A program made the translations under genes and the position numbers. 64,000 nt of DNA, taken from assembly GCA_016169945.1 (NCBI GenBank), contig JADLSH010000158.1, positions 531,001 through 595,000 of the forward strand, written 5' to 3'. Position 1 is the stretch's first letter. Each line of letters begins with the position of its first letter. The stretch comes from Trachythela sp. YZ-2020. Taxonomy: Eukaryota; Cnidaria; Anthozoa; Malacalcyonacea; Clavulariidae. The notes beneath the pieces are model-generated. The model worked only from the letters and a program-made list of their open reading frames with translations, had not been told where the DNA came from and made no database searches. This document shows positions 19,516 to 28,422 of the stretch, one piece after another.

Positions 19516-19737
19516 TAGTCCTTGATATATCAAAATCACATATAAGTATACTTGATATTTTGATATTCCGCAATACCTTAGTCGTGGAGAATATCAAAAT
19601 ATCAAGTGCTTATATCACTTTTGACATATCATGATATTGTTATATGTTTTCTATAGTTAGTATTGACAATATCATGATATATCAAAAGTTATATAAGTAC
19701 TTGATATTTTGATATTCCGCAATACCGCACTTCACTC

Positions 19738-20134
19738 CGTTATAGTAGCTCAGAATTTTCCCACGCTAGTATAAACAGTACGGTAATTTGCTTATTTGAC
19801 AAATGTCATTTACAATATCGACTGGCCCAAATAGTAACTGTTCCTAAAACGTCACAGGTATAGCCCTATATTAATTTGCGAATAAGACGCAATATATTTC
19901 TGAGTACAACATATACAACTCAGACAATAACAAACATAACAATCACAATATTAACAATCAAAGTTAATAATTATCTTAGATAAATTTCGGAACTCTCTGC
20001 ATTTCATAAGAGTTTATACCTTTTACTGCATGGACGATGGCATTTATTTGCGGCTTTTCAGAGCTGGTTGGGGATAGCTCGTGTGGAGTCAGTTCAGAAT
20101 ACCCTGAACAGTTAAAATGCATTCTATTGACTGA
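19738..20134. promoter_or_regulatory. Upstream region of the transposon gene
   Basis: About 400 bp between the satellite-rich insert and the first coding exon at 20135. It must hold the promoter of the transposon gene if the gene is expressed, but no clear TATA box or initiator could be singled out. No coding frame. Confidence 0.3.
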
Positions 20135-20228
20135 ATGTCAAAAAGATATTTCAGGCATCTACAGATATACGGTATTTCAGAGGACCGATCTCTTGGTAGT
20201 GAAATGATGTTGATTCTTGCTCGTGCAG
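20135..20228 (+). CDS. Transposon gene exon 1
   Basis: ATG at 20135 has an in-frame TGA just upstream and opens 31 codons (MSKRYFRHLQIYGISEDRS onward) to a donor GCAG|GTAACA. The single leftover base joins exon 2 in frame to give ARAGIFALDES across the junction. An alternative is that this is an internal exon. Confidence 0.5.
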
Positions 20229-20300
20229 GTAACATAACTCATATTTCTAACAATGTCTTTGCCATATGTATTTAATCAACAACATTTTAAATTTCATCAG

Positions 20301-20519
20301 GTATATTTGCGCTTGATGAATCGCACAATTGTATTACTATATGCCCTAAACACCGAAGCGAATACGGGATTCGATGGCGACGCAGTAGAGTGCGATGCTC
20401 GGTACCTGAATCCCTGGCTGCACACAAAAATCCAAATGTGAAAGCCATTAAAAGAATACTGTGCCTGCAATCATCACTGATTTTAGAAAAGACAGGATTA
20501 CTCATAGCCGTTGGTTCAC
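20301..20519 (+). CDS. Transposon gene exon 2, Cys-rich region
   Basis: Begins after TTTCATCAG and ends at CAC|GTAAGT. Encodes IFALDESHNCITICPKHR, WRRSRVRCSVPESLAAHK and GLLIAVGS. Paired Cys and His residues suggest metal binding together with the next exon. Confidence 0.65.
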
Positions 20520-20703
20520 GTAAGTAACGTTTTTGTACATTTCCTGCAATGCTTCGATTCCATGCTTGCAAGTTGGTTGCGTGCTCTCCGCCCTAAAATT
20601 AAACTGCATGCATGCATTTCCCGAATAAGAAATACGTTAAATCCGAAATCGCTGAATATAATTTAAAGGACATAAAACTAATATTTTGTTTTCTGCTTGT
20701 AAC

Positions 20704-20855
20704 AGTGGCGGCGGAACAGCTTTTATTTTGGGGGGCTGGGGGGGGGCTAAATCCCATAATTTTACCAAACTTTTTTTCCCAGAAATGGTAGCGACGGGGG
20801 GGGGATAAACCTTTTTTCGGGTATAACCCCCCTAGCCCCCCGTTCCGCCGCTATT
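20704..20855. repeat. Small G/C-run MITE
   Basis: Ends AGTGGCGGCGGAAC and GTTCCGCCGCTATTG are inverted repeats enclosing GGGGGGCTGGGG and CCCCCCTAGCCCCCC-like blocks. It lies in the intron between exons 2 and 3 of the transposon gene. Confidence 0.6.
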
Positions 20856-21082
20856 GGTCTGTAATAACTAAAAAACAAAGCAGTGCAAAGAACGAAGAAC
20901 ACGAGCGTTAGCTATGGTCTCCCCCACAGCCGTTTTGGGTGTCGCCCTAACTTCTAAAATATTGGTTTCAGTAATGTTATGAATAAATAAATATGTGCTC
21001 GTAAATTATAATTCCGTTGGCGCTTGTGCGTATATTTGAATAATATTGATTTATAATAATTATAGGTTTTTTCGTTGTATAG

Positions 21083-21171
21083 CAATATGCATAACATGTG
21101 CTGCCTATCTGAAAAGCATTCGAGACAACGAATCTGAAACTGTTAGTGAATCTATGCCAGGTCGTATTGAG
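21083..21171 (+). CDS. Transposon gene exon 3
   Basis: Acceptor TTGTATAG, donor GAG|GTAAGT. With the split codon from exon 2 it reads VGS then PICITCAAYLKSIRDNES, completing the Cys pair. Choosing the more upstream AG at about 21065 would cause a stop, which decides the acceptor. Confidence 0.6.
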
Positions 21172-21245
21172 GTAAGTAGCTAATTATTGACTGGCCGACC
21201 CCAGGCACTAAGTATTTTATAAGTCAATGGGTTTTATTCATTTAG

Positions 21246-22373
21246 GGAAGTAAACCTATGAGTGACGAAGAAAGTGACATCGACTCATGCGATGGAGTAA
21301 TTCAATCCCTCAGCCAATTAAGGACTCAAGAAGAAAACTCGCCTAGTCCAGAGACGATGAGCGACGCATCCGGCGATAAACCTGATCCAGGTGCAAAAGT
21401 TTCTAATGACACATTCCTCAGCCCAGACACTGCAAGTATTGGATCTACAAACAGTAGTGAAGGAGTGCCAATACGTCATCACAACAAACCATACGAAAGG
21501 TTGAACGACTTTTTAGTTGTTTCTAATATTCCTCCCATTCAAAGACGATGGATGCGCTGGGATGAAATAAGTGAGAAAACAAGGCAACGATATACAAGGA
21601 GAGGTGCTGAAATTGTAGCTGCTGTTCTCCAAGCCATATCCCCTGAAAATGCTGGACCGATTTGGCAGGCTATAACGTCATCTTCCACAATCAATAGGCT
21701 TCTTGGTATAAGTGAAGTTACAATGGCTGACCAACGTTATTTAAATGTTTTAGCTGAATCGTATAAGAATGCGTCGAGCTGGGAAACCCGCAAGCAAATC
21801 CTATCTATAATGACTGATTTAGCGAGCTATTCTGTAATCGCATCGTTCATTCCAGGTATTACCAAATACAGGTACACGGCAGCAAATTTAAATCGTTTGC
21901 AGTTTGGTCGCGGTTTTCCAGTTCGTGTCCAAACATCCGCTCGAATCAGAGTAGATTTAAAACAACTCGACCACTTTTTATCATTTATAACTAGCCCACA
22001 TTTGGTTCAAGATCTTCCCTTTGGCCAAAAGCACCTCACGCTTTCATCTGGCAAAATCTTAGAAGTACCTAACGTGATACGTACAATGATACCACGACGG
22101 ATTGTACAACAGTACAGTAGGTACTGCGAAGAAACAAATTTTCAACCATTTAGCGAAAGTACAATGGTTCGCGTATTATCAGAGTGCAGAGCTTCTGTCA
22201 GGAAATCACTTCAAGGACTTGATTACTTCGCTGCAGATGGATCACGGGCCTTTGACGAGTTATTGGCACTAATTCCCAAGCTTGTTGAATATGGTGTTGC
22301 GGATAGAGAACGGGAAGTGAAAATAACAGAGAATCTAAAGACAGCCAGACTTTACTTGAAAGGAGATTATAAG
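21246..22373 (+). CDS. Transposon gene exon 4, large helical region
   Basis: 376 codons open from the acceptor TTTAG|GGAAGT to the donor AAG|GTACAC. It starts with an acidic Ser-rich segment (MSDEESDIDSCDG), then WMRWDEISEKTRQRYTRRG and a long region without recognisable catalytic motifs, including YFAADGSRAFDELLALIPK near the end. Splicing at 22374/22815 joins KGDYK to VHLDNADEVADHC, matching the order in related repeat proteins. Reading through the donor gives a stop at 22484. Confidence 0.75.
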
Positions 22374-22815
22374 GTACACCAGAAAAATATTATTACCTAC
22401 ATTCCTCAAGAGGGACTGGTAAAAAAGTACAGGGGATTGGGTCCTAGTCATTCTTTGAAATTTGAAACTGAAAACGTCCCATAACACAGCATTCAACATC
22501 CCCCCACCGAAAAAGATTTGTTTCCCGTCTTTTAAAGTCTCTCTATGCCAGTGGGGTAAGCAGGAAAAAATAAGGAGTAGCCCATCCTTTTTGTGCACAA
22601 AAAAAGGGGTGGGTCAGGAAACGAAATGCACCATGCCAAAGAGGGGGCATGGGTTATTGATTTTGTGTAATGATTCAAGGGTGGGCCATGTTAAATCATG
22701 TACTTAGCAGGAGCTACTGGGATACTGAAATTATGCTACAATAATTTTGATTTACCAGCTCACCCTTTGCACTTTATGGACCAACCCTAATTTTTTAAAA
22801 TCATTTTCACTGCAG

Positions 22816-23333
22816 GTGCATCTTGACAATGCTGATGAAGTAGCAGATCACTGTTTAGTCTTTTCCCTTAGTGACAGTGACGATACGGACTCCCGAAATC
22901 ACAACAGCCTACTTTCGACAAGACAACGCAGGTTGTTATCACTCCGCGACAACAATCCTCTCTTGCCCTAATATAGCAAAAGCATCTGGAGTGAAGATAG
23001 CCCGCATTGATTTCAGCGACCCCCAAGGTGGCAAAGGAGCAGCAGATCGTCTAGCAGCAACATGTAAAAACCATATTCGCGCTTATATAAATGAAGGCAA
23101 CGATGTACTTACTGCAAAACAACTCGAGGAGGCCATTCTCTCACATGGAGGTATAAATGGCGTGCGCGTAGTTTCAATGGAGTCCATTGGAAACACACAT
23201 GAGTGTAACGAGAAAATCCCAGGTATCAGTAAGATGAAAAACTACAAATTCATGTCGACCCATAAAATCAAAGTCTGGCGTGCCTATGAAGTGGGTAAAG
23301 GAAAGGTTATCAAAACTACAAAACCATCGATAG
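22816..23333 (+). CDS. Transposon gene exon 5, DNAGCYH region, frame-broken
   Basis: After the acceptor CACTGCAG the exon reads VHLDNADEVADHCLVFSLSD. Between about 22871 and 22900 the reading changes by one frame to FRQDNAGCYHSATTIL and DFSDPQGGKGAADRLAATC. It then reads HIRAYINEGNDVLTAKQLEE, ending at CGATAG|GTAAGT. The Asp of DNAG and the Glu of NEGND are candidates for RNase H-fold catalytic residues. A block expected before DNAG is absent, so the frame change marks a deletion. Confidence 0.65.
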
Positions 23334-23411
23334 GTAAGTTAACTAATTAATCAATCAATTCATTCATTCATTCGTCCGTTTAATCATCGATTCATTCACT
23401 CATTTTTTCAG

Positions 23412-24305
23412 AATCTAATTACAACTGGTTGGAATCAACCTTTTCATCGGGTGGATTCAAAACCCTTTCGCAAGAACAAGGCAAGACCCAGCATGAAAAA
23501 GATCAGGCTGCGGAGAAACGCACTGACGAGAATAACCAGAGTAACAGGCAAGCGGTCTACACTTGTCCTCACGATGGATGTGTACGTATGTTCCAGAGAC
23601 TTGGTAATCTGGAAAACCACCTATCGTCAGACAAATGTACGAAGACTTTGGAGAAACACACACTTTTAGATCTGGCAAAAATGGGCTACAAATGTTCGTT
23701 GGAGGATGGTGCTGGTGTAATACCAACTTTACAAGCAAGCAAAGCAGGCCATGAAGGTAGGAATGCTAGTCCCCTTGCAGAAGGCTCTTCGAGCATACAA
23801 GAAGTCATACCGTTTCAGCGAGAAGCAGAAGGATTACCTTCTGGCCAAATTCGAAATAGGTGAATCAACTGGTAGAAAGGTCGATGCTAATGTTGTAGCC
23901 CAGGATATGAGACGTGTTCGCGGTTCTGATGGCGAAAGACTTTTTCAAGCGTCAGAGTTTTTAAGTTCTCAACAGATTACCTCTTATTTTTCTCGACTCG
24001 CAGCGAAGCGTCGAAAAGCAGCACCGACTGAATCCGACCTAACTGCTATTGACGAAGAAATTGGCTTCACGAGGGCAAGAAACAGTATAATGGAATCTAT
24101 CGGCCTTCAGCACCCCATTGTCTATGGCCAATACAACATTTGTGCCATGATAGAAAAGAACACTTTAAAAAACGTGAAACTTGGAATGTTACAAGTCATG
24201 ACCGAGAATCTTTATCTTCAAGTTCCAAAAAAACCAGCAAGAGCAAAAGCTCCATATTTGAAACTACTGAACGACGCATTCAAAAGCTGCAGCTGTCAGC
24301 AGTAA
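23412..24305 (+). CDS. Transposon gene last exon(s), zinc finger and C-terminal block
   Basis: Acceptor TTTTTTCAG at 23411, joining in frame as KPSIESNYNWLE. It encodes a C2H2/C2HC-type finger (YTCPHDGCVRMFQRLGNLE, then HLSSDKC) and LLDLAKMGYKCSLEDGAG. A frame change near 23757 leads to KALRAYKKSYRFSEKQKDY, GESTGRK and SSQQITSYFSRLAAKRRK, running to the stop at 24305. Confidence 0.65.
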
Positions 24306-25189
24306 GGGATTTTGCTAGATTTAGCTTACAAAAACGTACTTTGTGTTATAAAGCCCCAATCAAACGAGGATGAGAGTGCATGAGAGTTGGCAGTCACGGG
24401 ACCTTTCCCTTACTAATGAAATATCTAAATAAATAAAAATGTTTATTATATTACCAATAGTCAAAGTCCCCATTTCTAGTGTTTCATTGGTCGAGAGCGT
24501 ATCACGTGAGAGTGACGAAATTAGGCTGTCTCCCTCGCACCCGGGGAATAACGAAAAAAAATCACGTGCGCAATCACGTGAAGATGCGACCTTTGGACGA
24601 CCTTAATAATTGCAATGTCACCTTTATGGCACCTTTATTTGTGACTGTTAATTGTTTTGAGTGTTGTGTACTTTTTCACATAATTTGGATGCTGTTTAAA
24701 GGATCACAATTTAAACTTTCGCTTTAAGTAACTGCAGTGTTTAATTTAACGTTTTAACAATAAAATATTTCATGTATTTACGTTCACTTGTTCTTTACTT
24801 TGTTGTTCTTTGACTATTGGTATATAATAAAATACTTATTTACTGGGACCTCGGGAAAGCAGTATGTTTTGTGGACCCTCGACCGTCGACGTTTCCCGAG
24901 GCGAAGCCGAAGGTCTCGGGTCCACAAAACATACTGTACTTGCTCCCAGTAAATACGTGTTAAGTATTTGTTGATGTAAATAGTATTTATATAAAATTTA
25001 GAAAGATTTAAACTTTTTCGCACGTATGAAAAATGCTTAACTGGAAAGCAGCCTTAACGCACGTCGTTTCTTCCTTTGACATGAAAATTGTTATTTACCG
25101 GCCGCGTTTTTCAGTTATAGCTGTCTTATTGTTATTTTTCATCCAACAACGATGTATATAATAGCTTTTATAACGAGGGAAAACATGTT
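24306..25189. other. 3' region of the transposon gene, no further gene
   Basis: AATAAA-type signals occur at about 24430 and 24760 and could end the transcript. A palindromic MITE-like unit lies at 24829-24969. No other coding or RNA gene seen. Confidence 0.45.
24829..24969. repeat. Palindromic MITE-like unit
   Basis: Arms AAATACTTATTTACTGGGAC and the inverse of CAGTAAATACGTGTTAAGTATTT enclose AGTATGTTTTGTGGACCC and its inverse GGGTCCACAAAACATACT. No coding. Confidence 0.65.
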
Positions 25190-25853
25190 TTTGCTCCACA
25201 AGTCAGTTTTGTGACGAAATATATGACGCCACATGTTTTTTTCATGCTCTTATAATTTGCATATTGATGTCAGCGCTTGACATTAATTAGTCACATTTCA
25301 TGCTTGACCACCTTCCATTAAACTTCGCTCGTCGATTGGCGCTTTATTTGTAGAAGCTGACTTTCGGTTTAGGGACACTAGAAAAGATTTTCTTTAATGT
25401 GACGTATCTATCTTTTCGATTTGTTAGGTACCAGCAGAGATATTTGAGTCCAAATTTCGTTAAAAATTTGACCGTCGACAGACCACATAATAAAGAGGGT
25501 TTTTATGAGGCTAAAGATATGTGTCGAGGAAATAGTTGGTAAGAATGCATTAGCAGAAATTAAAGATACAATGTTAAGTCAGTTTCACGCAAAACATGGT
25601 TTGGATTAGTTGCTGTCCATGCCGTCTTTCGATTATTTAAATTGGCTCTCGATTCGTGCATATTAATTAGAAAAAAAACAACATTTTTACCGATTTTTTA
25701 AACTTTCGAAAATTTTGTAAAATAAAATCGCGCTGCGACTTTTTGATCATGTTTTCTGAAATACCTATGTAGAAGGGTTCTTTTGGTGAAATAAAATCAA
25801 GTCTGATTTTTCGCAACTGTCTCGAGTTTCTCGACCGATACAGGCATATGCTC
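25190..25853 (-). repeat. Right terminal inverted repeat of the 9.6-kb transposon
   Basis: Inverse of 16268-16945, ending at TTAA 25854-25857. A stop-free stretch continues from the DIRS piece into this repeat but has no meaning as protein. Confidence 0.85.
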
Positions 25854-25857
25854 TTAA

Positions 25858-26452
25858 GTGTTGTTGACTCGGGATGAAACCCAAGCCGGAATCCATCACG
25901 CAAACCACTTAAAACGTAATCTACTTTTAATCGGTCCGGATGATTACATAATTGAACAGAAAAATTGTCTACGTTAATTGGCGTAACTACACGTCAGGAA
26001 TATTAAAATTGTTTTGTACAACTAAACAGGAAAAAGAGTTATTATCATACCCACCTTCTCTTCTAATCGCGTCTTGCCTGTCGCTTACGGCTTGAATGCT
26101 CGCCAGGACTACGCCCTCGCTTTCGTATGAAATCTTGGCAATCGATTCTGCGGTGTGCTCCGCCACACCCGTTTCGATCGCATTTGTGGCGAAATCAACA
26201 GAACTCGCGCGGACTACTGCATGCCCCTGAATTCCACGACTTGCATGCAATCATCGAATTTTGATCACCACGAGGTTCGCGATATCGAGAAGCTTGTGGT
26301 TGAAAGGCTTTTACCGCTACCGACGTGTGGTAGTGATATAAATCCGAATGAATTTGACTCCAATTCGTTGAATTGGACGCAGCGGCATCAAGGCGAAAAG
26401 CGCGATCATAATTATACCAACACCGTCCTGGGAATTGCTTCGCCATGCGTAT
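25858..26452 (-). pseudogene. DIRS-like gag C-terminal part and start of the polymerase
   Basis: The minus strand encodes AKQFPGRCWYNYDRAFRLDA and ASNSTNWSQIHSDLYHYHTS. A Cys/His cluster follows (CKSWNSGACSSPREFC with following His), typical of the C-terminal nucleic-acid binding part of DIRS gag. Further down come degenerate frames and MRDGFRLGFHPESTTLK, the segment that precedes the reverse transcriptase fingers in DIRS elements. It is cut at 26452 by a LINE and at 25857 by the 9.6-kb transposon. Confidence 0.72.
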
Positions 26453-26578
26453 TTTAGCGGTAAATGAAGAGGGCCAGACCGAATATACTCCGAGTTTAAT
26501 AAACGGGTCATCGACTCATGTGCGTGTACATGTAGTCAAGGTGAAATTATTGCAGAAATAGAGGGTATTAAACTAAAT

Positions 26579-27880
26579 TTGGCGATCTTTAAGTCGCAGT
26601 CTTGTCTTGGTACAGATGATCAATACGATTCTTTGCAATCTAACATCAAGTCATTGCAATTTACACAGAAATCCCTTAAAAATACTATTAAAACTCAAGA
26701 CGAGACAATAAATTCACTTCAACAAGAAATATTTATAATTAAGTCCAAGCTTTTGTCCTTGGAAACGATATTGTTTGATGTTAATCCTCAATTAAACGCT
26801 TCACTTGATCTTGATAGCCAGGTCCAATGCACTACGAAAGTAAATGATGATGTTAGTGTTGTCGATGTTAATGATGTTGGAAAGAGTAATTACGAAATAC
26901 TATTACCCACGCACTCGAATAATAATCAGTTTACCAACGAAAATCAGCCATCTGAAAATGGTAAGACGATTTGTAGCTCGCCAAAAAGTCCTCTTAATAT
27001 CAATGCTAATGTCCCTGCCCCACGTGTGAGTGATGTCGTCCTTGTCCCACCTGCGAGTAATGCAGACTTAATGCCCAAAAGTTCTCTCGATGTAGAAGTT
27101 AATGTCCCTGTCCCAATTGCGAGCGATGCAAACTTGCCGCCAACCAGAGTGACGCAAGTCCCCAAAAATGAAACGCCTTGTCCGTTTATCTTGCGGCGTG
27201 GTTGGTGCCTAAAAGGTGAACAGTGTGACTTTTCTCATCGAAATATGGTTAATAATGATCAAGCTCGCCAGCATTCCAACGATAAAAGAGGCTCCATATT
27301 TTGTCCCTTTCTACGTAAGAAGGGCTACTGTCTGAAAGATTCCAGATGTGAGTTTTCTCATGCCGAACCTTGCCCGTGTCCAACTGCTCCCTACCCTCTG
27401 GTGGCCAATGTCCGTTCTATAATTAATAAAATAGACGAACTAGAGTTGGTAGCTCAAATTAACCAAATTGAGGTCATATGTATCACTGAATCTTGGCTTA
27501 ACACCTATGTTGTTGACTCAATGATTTCGTTATCGAACTTCATTCAATTCAGAAATGATCGTACATCCTCCTGTGGTGGCGGTGTTTGCATTTATATTAA
27601 AGAGGAAATTTACTGTAGGAGGCTCGAGCATTTCGAGGATCCAGCCATTGAATCCCTATGGTTACTATGTAGACCTAAGCGTTTACCAAGATCTATATCT
27701 GCTCTTTTAATTGCAGTCATTTATCACACCACCTCCTCTGGTGCCAACGAAAACTTTGAACTGTACAATCATATCCAGCGTAATGTTGAATCCTTCCTTT
27801 TTTTGCATCCTGATGGTCTCGTTTTTGTGACTGGGGATTTTAATCCCCCGTCAGTACATTATTTGATGGAAAACGTTTGA
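26579..27880 (+). CDS. LINE N-terminal protein: coiled coil, two CCCH zinc fingers, endonuclease start
   Basis: An open frame reaches back to about 26468. Residues near 10-60 form a heptad-like coiled coil (QYDSLQSNIKSLQFTQKSL). A low-complexity Asn/Pro/Val-rich linker follows. Then come two CCCH fingers with C-x8-C-x5-C-x3-H spacing (CPFILRRGWCLKGEQCDFSH and CPFLRKKGYCLKDSRCEFSH). An APE-type endonuclease begins at VANVRSIINKIDELE and shows ITESWLN, GGGVCIYIKEE and VTGDFNPP. The frame stops at 27880 through a frameshift, and the endonuclease continues at 27877. The fingers probably bind RNA. CCCH fingers, instead of CCHC knuckles or PHD, are unusual for this group. Confidence 0.8.
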   Translation: MAIFKSQSCLGTDDQYDSLQSNIKSLQFTQKSLKNTIKTQDETINSLQQEIFIIKSKLLSLETILFDVNPQLNASLDLDSQVQCTTKVNDDVSVVDVNDVGKSNYEILLPTHSNNNQFTNENQPSENGKTICSSPKSPLNINANVPAPRVSDVVLVPPASNADLMPKSSLDVEVNVPVPIASDANLPPTRVTQVPKNETPCPFILRRGWCLKGEQCDFSHRNMVNNDQARQHSNDKRGSIFCPFLRKKGYCLKDSRCEFSHAEPCPCPTAPYPLVANVRSIINKIDELELVAQINQIEVICITESWLNTYVVDSMISLSNFIQFRNDRTSSCGGGVCIYIKEEIYCRRLEHFEDPAIESLWLLCRPKRLPRSISALLIAVIYHTTSSGANENFELYNHIQRNVESFLFLHPDGLVFVTGDFNPPSVHYLMENV

Positions 27881-28422
27881 AAAGATTGTCCGGCTTAACT
27901 CAAATTATTAAAGTCCCAACACGTCATAACGCCATCTTGGATTGGTGTCTCACAAATGCCAAGAAAATCGTTTTTGTTGTAAGCCAGCTTCCCCCTATTG
28001 GCTCAAGCGACCATAATGCCATTTTAATAAAACCCTATAAAGATCGTTTGGAGAATTTGTGTAATAAACGAGTATGTAAAAGAGATTTAAGAGATAGCAG
28101 TATAAGACATTTTGGTCAGACTATTACATCTGCCGATTGGACGGAGATATTCGAAATTCCTGATTCTAACTTGAAGTACCGGAGATTCAATGAGGTAGTT
28201 TCTACAATGATGGATTGTTTTTTCCCAATTAAATCAACTAGTGTTAGGGAATCTGATAAACCATGGATGACGTCATCGCTTAAGTCCTTCATTAGTAAGC
28301 GGCAAAAATCACTTCATAAGTACGGAAGAAATTCTCAAGTATACAGATTTTGGCGCAATAAAGTGCAACGGGATGTTAAAGTGGCACGTAAAAAGTATTA
28401 TGCAAATTCCGTGAGAAGTTGA
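27877..28422 (+). pseudogene. LINE endonuclease C-terminal part
   Basis: Continuation of the endonuclease in a shifted frame: LSGLTQIIKVPTRHNAILDW and the catalytic IGSSDHNAILI. Then follows the basic linker (SDKPWMTSSLKSFISKRQKS) before the polymerase. Ends at 28422, where a second frameshift moves to the reverse transcriptase frame. Confidence 0.82.

Larger units (their letters stand above)
17270..19737. mobile_element. 2.47-kb hAT-like non-autonomous element filled with inverted satellite arrays
   Basis: An 8-bp duplication CGTTATAG flanks the element (17262-17269, 19738-19745). The ends are imperfect inverted repeats: CACTAAGGTGCGGGATTGC on the left and GCAATACCGCACTTCACTC on the right, followed by AATATCAAAATATCAAG-type sequence on both sides. 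Inside, an AT-rich satellite runs in one orientation on the left and the opposite orientation on the right, with a 46-bp tandem array and a telomere-like tract between them. Eight-base duplications fit hAT or P type elements. No coding region. Confidence 0.65.
20135..24305 (+). pseudogene. Multi-exon DDE-like protein gene of the 9.6-kb transposon, internally deleted
   Basis: A spliced gene can be followed with GT-AG junctions that keep the frame: exons 20135-20228, 20301-20519, 21083-21171, 21246-22373, 22816 to about 22900, then a frame-shifted continuation to 23333, and 23412-24305. Exons 2-3 hold a Cys/His region (ICPKHR ... CSVPE ... VGS followed by PICITC). Exon 4 is a long helical region. 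The next exon encodes ADHCLVFSLSD, then FRQDNAGCYH and DFSDPQGGKGAADR, a conserved pair seen in a large family of animal repeat-borne proteins. Next come a zinc finger (CPHDGCVRMFQRLGNLENH) and a C-terminal block (RFSEKQKDYLLAKFEIGE, LSSQQITSYFSRLAAKR). Between ADHC and DNAGCYH a central stretch usual in the family seems to be missing. Together with frameshifts near 22890 and 23757 this means the copy is dead. It is the likely transposase. Confidence 0.72.
16268..25853 (+). mobile_element. 9.6-kb DNA transposon, TTAA target duplication, about 670-bp terminal inverted repeats
   Basis: Both ends start GAGCATATG followed by a TGTATCGGTCGAGAAACTCG-like block, in inverse orientation, and are flanked by TTAA (16264-16267, 25854-25857). 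Removing the insert and one TTAA rejoins the DIRS coding sequence (STTLKSAK region) in frame. The inverted repeats pair over about 670 bp (16268-16945 against 25190-25853) with moderate divergence. The element carries one multi-exon gene on the plus strand and a 2.47-kb satellite-rich insertion. TTAA duplications are typical of piggyBac and Kolobok. The GAG tip suits Kolobok better than piggyBac, but the encoded protein has no THAP or piggyBac motif that I can see, so the superfamily stays open. Confidence 0.85.
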
